Below are positions 33,195 through 44,428 of a stretch of DNA of 62,966 bases, piece after piece. The DNA lies in assembly GCA_903869365.1 (NCBI GenBank), contig CAIPYV010000074.1, positions 1 to 62,966 of the forward strand, written 5' to 3'. The position numbers were made by a program, and so were the translations under genes. The notes under the pieces were generated by a model that was given only the letters and a program-made list of their open reading frames with translations, had not been told where the DNA came from and did not search any database. This stretch comes from an uncultured Chlorobiaceae bacterium. Its GTDB lineage: Bacteria; Bacteroidota; Chlorobiia; Chlorobiales; Chlorobiaceae. Position 1 is the first letter of the stretch, and each line of letters starts with the position of its first letter.

Positions 33195-33197
33195 CTC

Positions 33198-34922
33198 ATG
33201 CAGAGCCATGGAGATGGTAATGGAGCCCTTCGGGAGGCGATCTCGTTGCAGCGGAGGCTGCAGGTGTTCCTTGTGGCTCTTTTTTGCTTCAGCTTTGTGC
33301 CTTCCGCCACGCTCTATGCCGCAACAGCTTCTAAAGACAAAGAGTACTTCGATATTGTAAAAAGTATTGATCTGTTCGGCGAAGTGTATCGAGAGGTGTC
33401 AAAAAATTATGTCGATACGCTCAATGTCAGCAAGCTGATCTATGCGGGTATCGATGGGATGCTCAATACTCTTGATCCCTATACGGTTTTTCTTGACGAA
33501 GAGGATGCGGGTGATCTTGATGATATGACCAACGGACAGTATGCTGGCATCGGTGTTATCATTTCGCCGGTTGATGGTGTGCTGTTTGTGACATCGGTTG
33601 TTGACGGCAGTGCTGCAGCAAAGGCTGGGATAAGGCCTGGTGATGCCATTGTCGCCATCGACAGCAAGGATGTCAGGAAGTCACCGTTTGATGAGGTCAA
33701 GTCGCTGATGAAGGGGGCTGCCGGTACTCCCCTTTCGCTCAGGCTGGAACGAGAGGGTTCGCTGCCTTTTTCTGTCAAGGTGATTCGGGAAGAGGTACGG
33801 GTCAGTCCGGTCAGTTATTCTGCTCTTCTTGATGGTATCGGCTATGTCGAGATGAAAAACTTCAGCACTCATTCGGCAGAAAATTTGCGTGAGGCTATTC
33901 AAGGTCTGCAGCGTCAAGCCTCGGAGAAGCGTATCCCGATGAAAGGAATTATTCTTGACCTGAGAAACAATCCCGGGGGACTTCTTACTGTTGCGGTCGA
34001 TGTTGCCTCGCTTTTTCTCAATAAAGGGAGTCTGGTTGTTTCCATACGCGGACGGATGCCCGATACGGCCAAAGACTATGTAACAGCGACCTCTCCCATT
34101 GACGCAACGCTTCCTCTTGCCGTGCTTATCAATTCCGATAGTGCATCTGCATCTGAAATTGTCGCTGGCGCAATCCAGGATCTTGATCGTGGTGTCATTA
34201 TCGGTGAGCGTTCTTTTGGCAAAGGACTGGTGCAGTCTGTTCTACGAATTTCCTACCACAACACCCTGAAGCTTACAACAGCAAAGTATTATACTCCCTC
34301 CGGCCGTTTAATCCAGAAAGCAAAAGAACCGGCTCATGATGCCCGCAAGGTGCTGCATAAGGGAAGAGAGGACAAAGGAGTTGTGGTTTTCTATACCAGA
34401 GGAAAAAGAAAAGTCTATGGCAATGGTGGTATCACACCGGATATCCAGCTTTCTGATCCGGCAAAATCTCCATATCTCTCTGCGCTCCGCAAGAAAAGCA
34501 TGCTTTTTCTTTTTACTTCATTCTACTGTTCATCTCACACGGTAATACCTTCCCAGCCGTTTGATCGCAAGGCATTGATGGCTTCGTTCAATGATTTTTT
34601 GCGCAGAAAAAATTTTGTTTACACTTCTGAGACTGAGCGTCGCTTCAATGAATTGAAGGAGAGCATGAAGAAAACTTCAGGTGCTCACAACAGCGAATGG
34701 ATGAAGACGCTTGCTGTGCTGCAGCAGGAGGTCAACAGGCTCAAGGAGCATGAGATTGCCAAGGAGTCTGAGAGGGTCGGGCTGATGCTTGAAGAGGAGA
34801 TTATCCGTCATTTTAGCGAGCGACTTGCCCGAAAGGTGGAGCTCGATCATGACCTGGTGGTTAAAAAAGCGCTTGAGCTGCTTTCCGATTCCCGTAAATA
34901 TTCAGGGACTCTTCACCCCTGA
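33198..34922 (+). CDS. C-terminal processing peptidase (S41 family)
   Basis: This 574-residue protein has an N-terminal signal anchor (VFLVALFCFSFVPS), a PDZ domain (GIGVIISPVDGVLFV to about LRLERE, residues 115-195) and the S41 protease core with catalytic Ser in NSDSASASEIVAGA and Lys in GERSFGKGLVQS. A C-terminal helical region of about 170 residues is rich in Glu and Lys. Ctp/Prc enzymes cleave C-termini of exported proteins in the periplasm. It begins 3 bases after the dapD stop and overlaps the convergent DUF2499 gene by 10 bases. Confidence 0.93.
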   Translation: MQSHGDGNGALREAISLQRRLQVFLVALFCFSFVPSATLYAATASKDKEYFDIVKSIDLFGEVYREVSKNYVDTLNVSKLIYAGIDGMLNTLDPYTVFLDEEDAGDLDDMTNGQYAGIGVIISPVDGVLFVTSVVDGSAAAKAGIRPGDAIVAIDSKDVRKSPFDEVKSLMKGAAGTPLSLRLEREGSLPFSVKVIREEVRVSPVSYSALLDGIGYVEMKNFSTHSAENLREAIQGLQRQASEKRIPMKGIILDLRNNPGGLLTVAVDVASLFLNKGSLVVSIRGRMPDTAKDYVTATSPIDATLPLAVLINSDSASASEIVAGAIQDLDRGVIIGERSFGKGLVQSVLRISYHNTLKLTTAKYYTPSGRLIQKAKEPAHDARKVLHKGREDKGVVVFYTRGKRKVYGNGGITPDIQLSDPAKSPYLSALRKKSMLFLFTSFYCSSHTVIPSQPFDRKALMASFNDFLRRKNFVYTSETERRFNELKESMKKTSGAHNSEWMKTLAVLQQEVNRLKEHEIAKESERVGLMLEEEIIRHFSERLARKVELDHDLVVKKALELLSDSRKYSGTLHP

Positions 34923-35599
34923 ACGTTGAGCCTCTGGCCTGCCTCAAACTCACGTATTTTACGATGCGCACCAAAGGCAATCATGAGATTGCTGACGGTC
35001 AGCAGACTTTCAGCAAGTCCGTGAAGCAGGTCGTCGTGTGAAAGTGTCGGATAACCCCGAACCACCGTGGCAAGGTAGATACAGTAAACAGTCACAGAGA
35101 TAAAGACCAGTACAAACCAGAATCCGGCCACTGTAAGGGCAGAAAAAACGGTCCGGTCTCGCCTGAAGAGCACCAGCAGAAGTACCAGAAAGGTGAGATA
35201 GACGACGCTTGAAAGCTGCAGGATGGTATCAAAGATATCGGCACCCATGTAGGATTGCGGTTTTCCGGCAAAAACGATTGCTAAACATGCTGTTGAAGAG
35301 AGCGCTGCGGAACTTTTTCCCGTTGCTTTCAGGAGTTTCAGGGTCGCCCACAGGAGTGAAATGCTGCCGAAAAAATTAATGACCTCTGACAGATCCAGAA
35401 GGAGAGGAATAGAATCAGTTGAGATGTGGTAACCCAGAACAAAAAAACTGCCGATCCAGTGCGGCAGCATGGCAATGCCAAAGAGTCGGATGTCCCGCCT
35501 CCCTGTCAGCATTCCATATCGAAAAATCAGGAAGGCGCCTATGCCCCATTCAAGAGCGGAAGAGATATGAATGATCCAGTTTGGAAAAGAGAGAAGCAT
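34913..35599 (-). CDS. Membrane protein, fusion of DUF2499 (Ycf49-like) and DUF3593
   Basis: This 228-residue protein has about seven transmembrane helices. The N-terminal half (SFPNWIIHISSALEWGIGAF, then FGIAMLPHWIGSFF) matches the Ycf49/DUF2499 family of cyanobacteria and plastids as I recall it. The C-terminal half (GFWFVLVFISVTVYCIYLAT, then HGLAESLLTVSNLMIAFG) matches DUF3593, which in cyanobacteria is usually a separate neighbouring gene. Function is unknown, but the phylogenetic spread and its place directly after bchP, whose TAA is followed at once by this ATG, point to pigment or photosystem biogenesis. That role is inference. Confidence 0.75.
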   Translation of the reverse strand: MLLSFPNWIIHISSALEWGIGAFLIFRYGMLTGRRDIRLFGIAMLPHWIGSFFVLGYHISTDSIPLLLDLSEVINFFGSISLLWATLKLLKATGKSSAALSSTACLAIVFAGKPQSYMGADIFDTILQLSSVVYLTFLVLLLVLFRRDRTVFSALTVAGFWFVLVFISVTVYCIYLATVVRGYPTLSHDDLLHGLAESLLTVSNLMIAFGAHRKIREFEAGQRLNVQG

Positions 35600-36742
35600 T
35601 TAACAGCCCTTGATCAGGTGGTAGATGTTTTTGGAAAAGATTTTCATCTGGGTTGACCATGGGGCCGGTACCATTTTTTTATAGAGATAGGAGTCAAAGG
35701 TGATCTGCTGCACATCATCGTCGGCGCATATAGCGACAAAACTTTCCCTCAACCGGTCATTGCGGTAGTAAACTGCCTGCAGTACCTCAAGCCCGAAAAA
35801 GATCGGGGCATAGAGCTTGCGGAATTCATCTTCATAGCTCTTGAGGGGTGCGTTTTTTTGCAGGTGCGCAATCATGGCTTTTGCTCCCAGCTTGCCCGAT
35901 CGCATAGCAAAGAAAATACCCTCTCCGTTAGCGGGTGTTACCAGCCCTGCAGCATCCCCGATAAGGATGGATTTCTCTGCAGTAAATGATTTACGCGGTT
36001 TCATAGGGATTTTAGCCGCTTCGTCAAGATAGGGTCGATCCGTAATTCCTATTTTTTCAATAAAACGCTTCTGAAGCGCCTTAATGTTGTGCCGGTTGTC
36101 TTCGGTACCGGTACCGATGGCGAGGTGATCTGCCTTTGGAAAAATCCAGCCGTAAAAGTCGGGAGAGACTTCACCGTCAAACCAGATTTCAACAATATCA
36201 CTGAATTTTTTGATGGCGGGCGTGTATTTGAATCGCTGCTGCATGGCAATGACTTTCAGCTCATTAGGCGGAAAGTGCAGCTCATCAGCGGTTTTCGAGT
36301 TTGCCCCGTCAGCGCCGATAATTCGGTGTACCTCAAGCGGTGGTACCTTGTTGTTGAGGGTGCTGATAACAAAGCCGCTGCCCGAAGGCTTGATAGATGT
36401 AACCAGCCCTTCAACAACGCTCGCGCCTGCTTTTTCGGCTTCTCGGCGAAGATAGGTGTCAAATAATTCACGGCGTACCATGCCGACATAGCCGTTCGGC
36501 ATACGCATCTCAATAATTCTGCCTTTCGGAGAGCGAGCCCTCATGCGGGAAAGCTTTTTTTCCACAAGGTCGGAAGGTATGTTGAACTCTTCGATCAGGC
36601 CAAGAGGAATGGCGCCTCCACAGGGCTTGACATTATCAAAGTTTCTTTCGATAAGAAGAGTTGAAACTCCTGCCCGTGCCAGTTCGGCTGCAGCAACAGC
36701 TCCTGACGGCCCACCTCCTATGACGGCGACATCGTAACGCAT
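35600..36742 (-). CDS. bchP: Geranylgeranyl reductase, (bacterio)chlorophyll BchP type
   Basis: This 380-residue FAD enzyme has the N-terminal Rossmann motif [21 protein letters not shown], the BchP/ChlP hallmark [26 protein letters not shown], and the second FAD motif [22 protein letters not shown]. It reduces the geranylgeranyl tail to phytyl in (bacterio)chlorophyll a synthesis. Archaeal-type lipid reductases are related but lack this exact set. It is the strongest phototroph marker in the window. It appears to be the first gene of a two-gene operon with the DUF2499-DUF3593 protein. Confidence 0.9.
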   Translation of the reverse strand: MRYDVAVIGGGPSGAVAAAELARAGVSTLLIERNFDNVKPCGGAIPLGLIEEFNIPSDLVEKKLSRMRARSPKGRIIEMRMPNGYVGMVRRELFDTYLRREAEKAGASVVEGLVTSIKPSGSGFVISTLNNKVPPLEVHRIIGADGANSKTADELHFPPNELKVIAMQQRFKYTPAIKKFSDIVEIWFDGEVSPDFYGWIFPKADHLAIGTGTEDNRHNIKALQKRFIEKIGITDRPYLDEAAKIPMKPRKSFTAEKSILIGDAAGLVTPANGEGIFFAMRSGKLGAKAMIAHLQKNAPLKSYEDEFRKLYAPIFFGLEVLQAVYYRNDRLRESFVAICADDDVQQITFDSYLYKKMVPAPWSTQMKIFSKNIYHLIKGC

Positions 36743-36777
36743 TGTTATAAAATATAATTAACCAGCATTGATGTTCC

Positions 36778-38253
36778 TTAAACCAGCTTTGACGCGAGAA
36801 ACTCTTTGACTCTCGAAATGTCGATTCTCTCCTGCAGAGCGCTGTCGCGGTAACGAACGGTTACGGTGTTTTCTTCCAGCGACTGGTGGTCAACCGTGAT
36901 ACAGAAGGGTGTGCCGATTTCATCCTGCCTCCGGTAGCGCTTACCTATAGAGCCGGCATCATCATACTGGACAAGGAAGTCTGTGGAAAGCTCATCACGC
37001 AGCTTCCCCGCTGCATCACCCATTCCACCCTTTTTCATGAGTGGCAGTACCGCTGCTTTTACTGGTGCCACTTTAGGCGAGAGCTTCAGTACTACGCGCT
37101 CTTCACCGTCAACGGTATCCTCAGTGTAAGCGTCTGCAAGAAGTGCAAGGAAGAGTCGATCGCATCCGGCTGAGGTTTCAACGACATAAGGAAGGTAACG
37201 CTCGTTGGTGAGCTGGTCGATATACTCCATATTCTTGCCTGAGAACTCCTGATGTTGTTTCAGGTCAAAATCGGTTCTCGAGTGGATCCCTTCAATCTCC
37301 TCGATACCAAACGGGAATTCGAATTTGATGTCGTAGGCAAGGTCGGCGTAGTGAGCCAGCTTGTCGTGTTTGTACCAGTGCAGTTTTTCCCTGCTGATGC
37401 CAAGAGAGCTGGTGTACCAGTTAAAACGCTCTTCTCTCCATGCTTCAAACGCTTCAGCCTGGCTGCCGGGTTTTACAAAGTACTGCATCTCCATCTGCTC
37501 AAACTCAACCATGCGGAAGATGAAGTTTCCTTTCACGATCTCATTTCGGAAAGCTTTGCCGATCTGCGCAATACCGAAGGGTACTTTCATCCGTGAAGAT
37601 TCACGAACGTTGTGGAAGTTTACAAAAATGCCCTGTGCGGTTTCAGGGCGGAGATAGACAATACTTGATGTATCAGCCACTGCGCCCATATTGCACTGAA
37701 ACATCAGGTTGAACTGACGCACCTCTGTCCAGTCGCCCGATCCGGTATCCTGAGCCTTGATTCCCTCAGCAATAATCAGTTCATAGAGAGCGCGGTTTGA
37801 ATCCGTTGCACCGGCAGCAGCTTCGTAGGTGTTCTGTACTCTGAGGAGATCCTCTTCTTTTCCGTCGCGGCGCAGTTTTTCGATATGGTTTTCAATCAGA
37901 TGGTCGGCTCGGTAGCGTCGCTTGGTAGTTTTGTCATCAATCATCGGGTCGTTGAAGCTCGATACATGGCCAGAAGCCTCCCAGACTCGCGGATTCATCA
38001 TGATCGAGGCATCAAGGCCGACAATATTGTGATGGCGGCGTGTCATCGAGTTCCACCACAGATCCTTGATATTTTTCTTCAACTCACTGCCTAACGGCCC
38101 ATAGTCGAAGCAGGAAGAGAGGCCTTCATATATTTCCGAGGAGGGAAAAATAAATCCGCGACGCTTCGCAAGTGAAACCAGCTTATGCATGACTTTATCA
38201 GGTGGCAGATTCACACTCTGTACCCGTTTCTGCTCAGAATTGCTCATGGTCAT
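36778..38253 (-). CDS. glyS: Glycyl-tRNA synthetase (single-chain alpha-2 type)
   Basis: This 491-residue class II synthetase is of the eukaryote/archaeal-like homodimer type, not the alpha2-beta2 bacterial form. It has KRRGFIFPSSEIYEGLSSCFDYGPLG at the N-terminus, motif 2 FGIAQIGKAFRNEI, and SAGCDRLFLALLADAY with motif 3. The C-terminal anticodon-binding domain (APVKAAVLPLMKKGGMGD, RYRRQDEIGTPFCITVD) is complete. It charges tRNA-Gly. Start may be this ATG or the second one two codons later. Confidence 0.96.
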   Translation of the reverse strand: MTMSNSEQKRVQSVNLPPDKVMHKLVSLAKRRGFIFPSSEIYEGLSSCFDYGPLGSELKKNIKDLWWNSMTRRHHNIVGLDASIMMNPRVWEASGHVSSFNDPMIDDKTTKRRYRADHLIENHIEKLRRDGKEEDLLRVQNTYEAAAGATDSNRALYELIIAEGIKAQDTGSGDWTEVRQFNLMFQCNMGAVADTSSIVYLRPETAQGIFVNFHNVRESSRMKVPFGIAQIGKAFRNEIVKGNFIFRMVEFEQMEMQYFVKPGSQAEAFEAWREERFNWYTSSLGISREKLHWYKHDKLAHYADLAYDIKFEFPFGIEEIEGIHSRTDFDLKQHQEFSGKNMEYIDQLTNERYLPYVVETSAGCDRLFLALLADAYTEDTVDGEERVVLKLSPKVAPVKAAVLPLMKKGGMGDAAGKLRDELSTDFLVQYDDAGSIGKRYRRQDEIGTPFCITVDHQSLEENTVTVRYRDSALQERIDISRVKEFLASKLV

Positions 38254-38417
38254 TCTAAATTTTGTGAAAAAATCCCTCGGGATTCCTGTTCAATAGAAAA
38301 CATTGAATATAAGAAACAAAGGAAGATTATTTGCCAGATGAGGATGTTGTGTGGCTTATCATCCCGATCGGAAATGAGATATGGTAATTGTATTGCTGAT
38401 TCTCTGAAATCAAAGCC

Positions 38418-38735
38418 TTATCCTGTCTGGATTTCGGTTTTAAGGGCGATCTCTTCGAGAATTGAGCTAACTTTCAGGCAGTTGCTCATGGGACCGAAAT
38501 AGACGATGCTTCGGCCTCGGGTGTGGACTTCCCAGGTAGCACGTTCGGCTTTCAGTCGGCTGCACTGCGTCGCTTTGATGATTTGTTGAATGACCTCGTC
38601 GAAGGAGTGCACTTCATCATTGAACAGCACGACGCGGTATGCGTCGAGGGTGTCGGTGCCGGAACTTTGTTCGGTCACTTTTGTTACTGGCACCGGTAAG
38701 GATGCTTTCCACCTGGTCAGAAGGGAGAAGTTCAT
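38418..38735 (-). CDS. clpS: ClpS-like Clp protease adaptor
   Basis: This 105-residue protein has the ClpS core [20 protein letters not shown] and the following helix [25 protein letters not shown], matching the N-end-rule adaptor fold of ClpA/ClpC. The Asn-Asp pair that grips the N-terminal residue is present (FNDE). The N-terminal 30 residues are extended and probably flexible. No clpA or clpP is adjacent. The ending diverges from E. coli ClpS, so substrate preference may differ. Confidence 0.8.
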   Translation of the reverse strand: MNFSLLTRWKASLPVPVTKVTEQSSGTDTLDAYRVVLFNDEVHSFDEVIQQIIKATQCSRLKAERATWEVHTRGRSIVYFGPMSNCLKVSSILEEIALKTEIQTG

Positions 38736-38805
38736 AGGTATACCGTGCGTTCTTTTTTAAAACTGTAAAATAGGCAAAGCCTCCCCACAGTTGCAAGAGT
38801 GAAGG

Positions 38806-39753
38806 TTATTCTTCAATAACCGGTTCGAGGGCTCCAAGTGAAAAGGTGCCTGTCGGTGCTATCTGAACTTTGAAATGTGCTCCGACAGGGAGTGTCATCA
38901 AATTGGTGATGTGGCCGTAAGAAATCCCTGAGAGCACCGCTGTGTGCTTGTTGAGCGTGCTGTAATAGTCAAAAACTTTTTTCATTCGTTCATCCTCTCC
39001 GATTTTTCCGGGTTCACCTGAGAACTGGCCAAAAAGTATAGCGCTGCAGCATGCAAGAAGGTTTGCATTGGAAAGATGCGAGAGCATGCGATCGATCCGG
39101 TATGCGGGTTCGTTGATGTCTTCGAGAAAAAGAAGGGTATTTTTGAAAGAGGGCAGAAAGGGGGTGCCGATCATTGAAGAGAGTACTGAAAGGTTCCCTC
39201 CGATGAGTTGGCCTTCGACGGTTCCTGCTCTGATGCAGGTAAGAGAATGACTCTGGTGGTTCTGAAGCGAAAGTGCATAGTTTGGTGAGGTGAGCATACC
39301 CCAGAAATGCTCTTCAGTATAGGGTGTGGGCGAATAGAGTTCTGTGGCAAGCATGGGGCCAGAGAAGCTGATCAGGCCGGTTTTTGCGTAGAGGGCGAGA
39401 GAGAGTGCGGTAATGTCAGAATAACCGGCAAAGATTTTTGGATTGGCGGCTATAAGGGTGTAATCGATATTGTTGAGCAGGCGGGCTGCTCCGGCTCCCC
39501 CTCTCAGGCAGAATATGGCCTGGACTGACGGGTCGCTGAACATGTCGTGGATATCGTGCAGCTTTTGTTTGTCTGCAATGGCCGGATCAGGATCAATACG
39601 GTTCAGGTGGAGGGAGGGTTTGACCGAATAACCGTTTTTTTCGAGATAGCTGACAGCCTGTGCGATTTTTTCGGGATAAGCGCAATGTGATGATGGAGAG
39701 ATAAGCCCGATGGTATCTCCCTTGCGCAGGGCCTTTGGGGTAAGGTTTTTCAT
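38806..39753 (-). CDS. LD-carboxypeptidase (S66 family)
   Basis: This 315-residue enzyme starts at MKNLTPKALRKGDTIGLISPSS, the usual S66 beginning. The nucleophile Ser lies in FAGYSDITAL, with FCLRGGAGAARLL upstream and the catalytic His region SGISYGHITN near the C-terminus. Family members cleave the D-Ala from murein tetrapeptides in recycling, or detoxify microcin C (MccF). The frame extends seven codons further upstream, into the terminator of atpC, so the downstream ATG is preferred. The gene is probably monocistronic. Confidence 0.88.
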   Translation of the reverse strand: MKNLTPKALRKGDTIGLISPSSHCAYPEKIAQAVSYLEKNGYSVKPSLHLNRIDPDPAIADKQKLHDIHDMFSDPSVQAIFCLRGGAGAARLLNNIDYTLIAANPKIFAGYSDITALSLALYAKTGLISFSGPMLATELYSPTPYTEEHFWGMLTSPNYALSLQNHQSHSLTCIRAGTVEGQLIGGNLSVLSSMIGTPFLPSFKNTLLFLEDINEPAYRIDRMLSHLSNANLLACCSAILFGQFSGEPGKIGEDERMKKVFDYYSTLNKHTAVLSGISYGHITNLMTLPVGAHFKVQIAPTGTFSLGALEPVIEE

Positions 39754-39760
39754 AGAACCA

Positions 39761-39797
39761 AAAAACATCAGCACCCATAACGATGCTGATGTTTTTT
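39761..39797. terminator. Bidirectional Rho-independent terminator after atpC
   Basis: The stem AACATCAGCA / TGCTGATGTT encloses a loop of about 10 bases and is flanked by A-runs on the left and T-runs on the right, so it has a U-tract on either strand. It ends the atpDC transcript just upstream of the LD-carboxypeptidase start. Confidence 0.8.
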
Positions 39798-39813
39798 ATT
39801 CATTTGGATGAAA

Positions 39814-40080
39814 TCAGGAAATATTTTCGGTCAGCAGAATAGCTTTGTTGCTGCTGACTTCCAAAAAGCCGTCCGAAATGGAAAATGCTTGTTCGGTGCG
39901 ATCTGCCAGAACAAGCTTGACCTTGCCGGTTTTCAGTGAAGAAAGAAGAGGTGCATGGTTCCTCAGTATCTGAAATTGCCCACTCTCTCCCGGTGCTGTA
40001 ACACTGACAACCTCCCCTGAAAAATAGAGTTTCTGGGGAGTGACGATCTCTATTTTGAACCCTTTATCGGAATTCGCCAT
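39814..40080 (-). CDS. atpC: F1 ATP synthase epsilon subunit
   Basis: This 88-residue protein has the epsilon beta-sandwich: [42 protein letters not shown], read as consecutive short motifs, then [18 protein letters not shown]. The C-terminal helical hairpin of E. coli epsilon is missing, giving the short form common in Chlorobi and Bacteroidetes. It is part of the F1 central stalk and follows atpD by 14 bases. A terminator lies directly downstream. Confidence 0.93.
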   Translation of the reverse strand: MANSDKGFKIEIVTPQKLYFSGEVVSVTAPGESGQFQILRNHAPLLSSLKTGKVKLVLADRTEQAFSISDGFLEVSSNKAILLTENIS

Positions 40081-40094
40081 GATTCTTGCTTGGT

Positions 40095-41504
<1,410 letters not shown>

Positions 41505-41580
41505 TTATAGAGTAATCAAACGTTCAGGTTTCCAATGTTCAGTACTTGGGCACCCGTTATAATGGCACTTCAGGATACGA

Positions 41581-41652
41581 GCCACCTGCGGGAGTCGAAC
41601 CCACGACCTACTATTTACGAAACAGTTGCTCTACCAACTGAGCTAAGGTGGC
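41581..41652 (-). tRNA. tRNA-Thr (anticodon CGU)
   Basis: The minus strand folds as a complete 72-base cloverleaf: acceptor GCCACCT pairing with AGGTGGC, D-arm GCTC/GAGC, anticodon stem ACTGT/ATAGT with loop TTCGTAA giving CGT, and T-arm GTGGG TTCGACT CCCGC. The 3' CCA is not encoded. CGU reads the threonine codon ACG. It sits upstream of atpD on the same strand. Confidence 0.93.
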
Positions 41653-41804
41653 TAAGCATAAAAAAAATCGAGCTGAAATATAATTTTTTTGAGAAAGAAA
41701 CACAAAGATAAATACATCCCATTTATAGCCTTCAAAAAAAAGAAGAATTGTATATTAAGGGCGGAGGCAGTTTGTGCGTTTGCTTTTTTTTAACGGGAAC
41801 TGGT

Positions 41805-42356
41805 ATGAAAATGATGAAGATGATGAGGAATGCTTTACGCATCGTGGTGGTTGGTTGTTTTTTATGGGCGGGTTCACCGGGTAAGCTCTCTGCGGTTCCT
41901 TCTGCAGAAACGCCTCCTCCTGTTCCGGCGTTTTCAGTTGTCTCTCTGGATGGAAAAACAGTAGGTTCGGCAAACCTTACCGGTACCACCTATATTGTTA
42001 ATTTTTTTGCTTCATGGTGTCCGCCGTGCCGTTCAGAAATTCCTGACATGGTTGTCCTTCAGAATCAATACGGTCGAAAAGGCTTTACCTTTATTGGAGT
42101 GGCGCTTAACGAAACCGAGCCAACTATCAGAGAGTTTATCAAAAAGAACAAGATCAACTATCCTGTTGTTATGGCTAACGAGCAGATAGTCAATGCCTTC
42201 AGCCGTTATGTGGATGGCGGCATCCGTGCCATTCCAACCTCATTTGTGGTTAACTCTTCAGGAAAGATCAGTCAGGTCATTACTGGTGCAAGAAGCAAGG
42301 AAGTGTTTGAAAAAATAATTCTTGATGCTCAAAAGAAACGCAAGATATCTAAATAA
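41805..42356 (+). CDS. TlpA/ResA-like exported thioredoxin
   Basis: This is a 183-residue protein from ATG 41805; the frame is open to 41748, but the later start gives a clean signal peptide (MKMMKMMRNALRIVVVGCFL). A thioredoxin fold follows, with the redox motif WCPPC (about residues 70-74) in FFASWCPPCRSEIPDM and the cis-Pro region GIRAIPTSFVV. Members reduce disulfides in the periplasm, for example during cytochrome c maturation or in stress defence. It is monocistronic with its own terminator at 42426-42466. The specific client is unknown. Confidence 0.88.
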   Translation: MKMMKMMRNALRIVVVGCFLWAGSPGKLSAVPSAETPPPVPAFSVVSLDGKTVGSANLTGTTYIVNFFASWCPPCRSEIPDMVVLQNQYGRKGFTFIGVALNETEPTIREFIKKNKINYPVVMANEQIVNAFSRYVDGGIRAIPTSFVVNSSGKISQVITGARSKEVFEKIILDAQKKRKISK

Positions 42357-42425
42357 AGCCTTCATCAGATGATTGATGGTTGTCAGCCCCGGATGATGTT
42401 TACCATCCGTACATACTTTAGTCTT

Positions 42426-42466
42426 AAACGTCTGCAGTCAGTGATGGTTGCGGACGTTTTTTTTGT
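42426..42466 (+). terminator. Rho-independent terminator of the TlpA-like gene
   Basis: The inverted repeat AAACGTCTGCA / TGCGGACGTTT, with a loop of about 12 bases, is followed by a long T-run. It lies 70 bases after the stop of the thioredoxin-like gene and before pckG, so the two genes are separate transcription units. Confidence 0.75.
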
Positions 42467-42494
42467 ATAACCTTTAGACAATGAAAGAAAGATC

Positions 42495-44360
42495 ATGACT
42501 TTACTTCAGATTAATCCTCCGGATTATGTGAAAAACAAAAAGCTGATTCAGTGGGTACAGGAAACCGCTGACCTCTGTCGTCCGAACTCAGTTCACTGGT
42601 GCGATGGTTCTCAGGAAGAGTACGATACCCTCTGTGGGCTGATGGTGAAGAGCGGCACCTTCATCAAACTTTCCGAAGAGAAACGTCCTAACAGCTATCT
42701 GTGTCGTTCGGACCCGAGTGATGTTGCAAGGGTTGAGGACAGAACCTATATCTGCAGTCTCCGTCGCCAGGATGCAGGACCGACGAATAACTGGGTTGCT
42801 CCCAAAGAGATGAAAGAGACTCTCAATCAGCTTTTCACCGGTTGTATGGAAGGAAGAACCATGTATGTCATTCCTTTCAGCATGGGTCCGCTTGGGTCGC
42901 CTATTGCTCATATCGGTGTTGAAATTTCCGATTCCCCTTATGTGGTGACCAACATGCGCATCATGACGAGAATGGGGCGTAACGTCATGGAACTGCTTGG
43001 TGAAACCAAAGAATTTGTGCCTTGTCTGCACTCTGTCGGTGCGCCGCTTGAGCCCGGTGCGATTGATGTTGCATGGCCCTGCAATGGAAAGAAATATATC
43101 GTTCATTTCCCTGAAGAGCGCTTGATTGTCTCTTATGGCAGTGGTTATGGCGGTAATGCTCTGCTTGGTAAGAAATGTTTTGCGTTACGTATTGCATCTT
43201 CCATGGCCAGGGATGAAGGCTGGCTTGCAGAGCATATGCTGATTCTCGGTGTTGAATCTCCTGAAGGTGAAAAAACGTATGTTGGCGCCGCATTCCCGAG
43301 TGCCTGTGGTAAGACAAATTTTGCCATGCTTATTCCCCCCGAATCGTTTGAGGGCTGGAAGGTGACGACTATCGGAGATGATATTGCGTGGATCAAGTCT
43401 GGTGATGATGGTCGCCTTCATGCTATTAACCCGGAATATGGCTTTTTCGGCGTTGCTCCTGGTACCTCGGAACAGTCGAATCCGAATGCCATGGCGACTC
43501 TTGCAAAGAACTGTATCTTTACCAATGTCGCCATGACCCCGGACGGAGATGTCTGGTGGGAGGGCATGACCAAGGTTCCACCTGATGAACTGATCGATTG
43601 GCAGGGTAATCGCTGGACGCCTGATTGCGGAAGGGTTTCTTCGCATCCTAATGCCCGTTTTACCTCTCCTGCAAGTCAGTGTCCTTCGCTTGATCCCGAC
43701 TGGGAAAATCCTAAAGGTGTACCGATCAGTGCCTTTATTTTCGGCGGGCGCCGCGGTGATACGGTTCCTCTTGTTTATCAGTCGGCTAACTGGAATTTCG
43801 GTGTCTATCTTGCAGCAACCATGGGTTCTGAAAAAACTGCTGCTGCCGCCGGCACGATCGGCGAAGTTCGCCGCGACCCTTTTGCCATGATTCCGTTCTG
43901 CGGCTATCATATGGGTGATTATTTCAATCACTGGCTTCATGTCGGGCGTACTCTTCAGGAACCGCCAAGAATTTTCGGTGTCAACTGGTTCCGCAAAGAT
44001 GAAAACGGCAAGTTTCTCTGGCCAGGTTTCGGCGATAATATGCGTGTGCTGAAATGGATTGTCGGACGTGTTCGAGGACATGCTGCCGCGGTTGAAAGTC
44101 CCCTTGGCTGGATGCCAAAGTATGAGTCGATCGACTGGAGTGGTCTTGATGAGATGACGTCAGAGAAGTTTTCAAAACTGATGTCGGTAGACCGTGAAGC
44201 ATGGAAGAGGGAGCTTCTTTCACACGAAGAGCTGTTTGCATTGATTTATGACAGACTGCCCAAAGAGTTTTCCCACATTCGAGAACTTATGCTCTCAACA
44301 CTTTGGATGTCTCCAAGGCACTGGTCACTGGCTCCGGAAGATTATTCTCTCGACAACTAA
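42495..44360 (+). CDS. pckG: Phosphoenolpyruvate carboxykinase (GTP)
   Basis: This 621-residue GTP-type PEPCK has the P-loop-like [13 protein letters not shown] (about 274-286), [22 protein letters not shown], the guanine-site region [15 protein letters not shown], and substrate-binding [20 protein letters not shown]. It interconverts oxaloacetate and PEP with GTP/GDP, linking the TCA or reductive TCA cycle to gluconeogenesis, a key branch point in an autotroph. The gene is monocistronic with a strong terminator downstream. Confidence 0.97.
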   Translation: MTLLQINPPDYVKNKKLIQWVQETADLCRPNSVHWCDGSQEEYDTLCGLMVKSGTFIKLSEEKRPNSYLCRSDPSDVARVEDRTYICSLRRQDAGPTNNWVAPKEMKETLNQLFTGCMEGRTMYVIPFSMGPLGSPIAHIGVEISDSPYVVTNMRIMTRMGRNVMELLGETKEFVPCLHSVGAPLEPGAIDVAWPCNGKKYIVHFPEERLIVSYGSGYGGNALLGKKCFALRIASSMARDEGWLAEHMLILGVESPEGEKTYVGAAFPSACGKTNFAMLIPPESFEGWKVTTIGDDIAWIKSGDDGRLHAINPEYGFFGVAPGTSEQSNPNAMATLAKNCIFTNVAMTPDGDVWWEGMTKVPPDELIDWQGNRWTPDCGRVSSHPNARFTSPASQCPSLDPDWENPKGVPISAFIFGGRRGDTVPLVYQSANWNFGVYLAATMGSEKTAAAAGTIGEVRRDPFAMIPFCGYHMGDYFNHWLHVGRTLQEPPRIFGVNWFRKDENGKFLWPGFGDNMRVLKWIVGRVRGHAAAVESPLGWMPKYESIDWSGLDEMTSEKFSKLMSVDREAWKRELLSHEELFALIYDRLPKEFSHIRELMLSTLWMSPRHWSLAPEDYSLDN

Positions 44361-44376
44361 TTGTTGTAGAACAACA

Positions 44377-44416
44377 GAAAAGGCACCTTTAAACGGTGCC
44401 TTTTCTATTTTTTTTC
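44377..44416. terminator. Rho-independent terminator between pckG and dodecin
   Basis: The perfect stem AAAAGGCACC / GGTGCCTTTT with a 7-base loop is followed by CTATTTTTTTT on the plus strand. Its A-rich left flank lets it also end the convergent dodecin transcript. Confidence 0.88.
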
Positions 44417-44428
44417 CTGTTGTTGTCA

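Noticed and set aside
41521-41580. Second tRNA beside tRNA-Thr
   Set aside because: No further T-arm (GTTCGA) or acceptor pairing was found on either strand.
43185-44081. A 298-codon minus-strand ORF inside pckG
   Set aside because: It is opposite a fully conserved PEP carboxykinase and has no recognisable domain.
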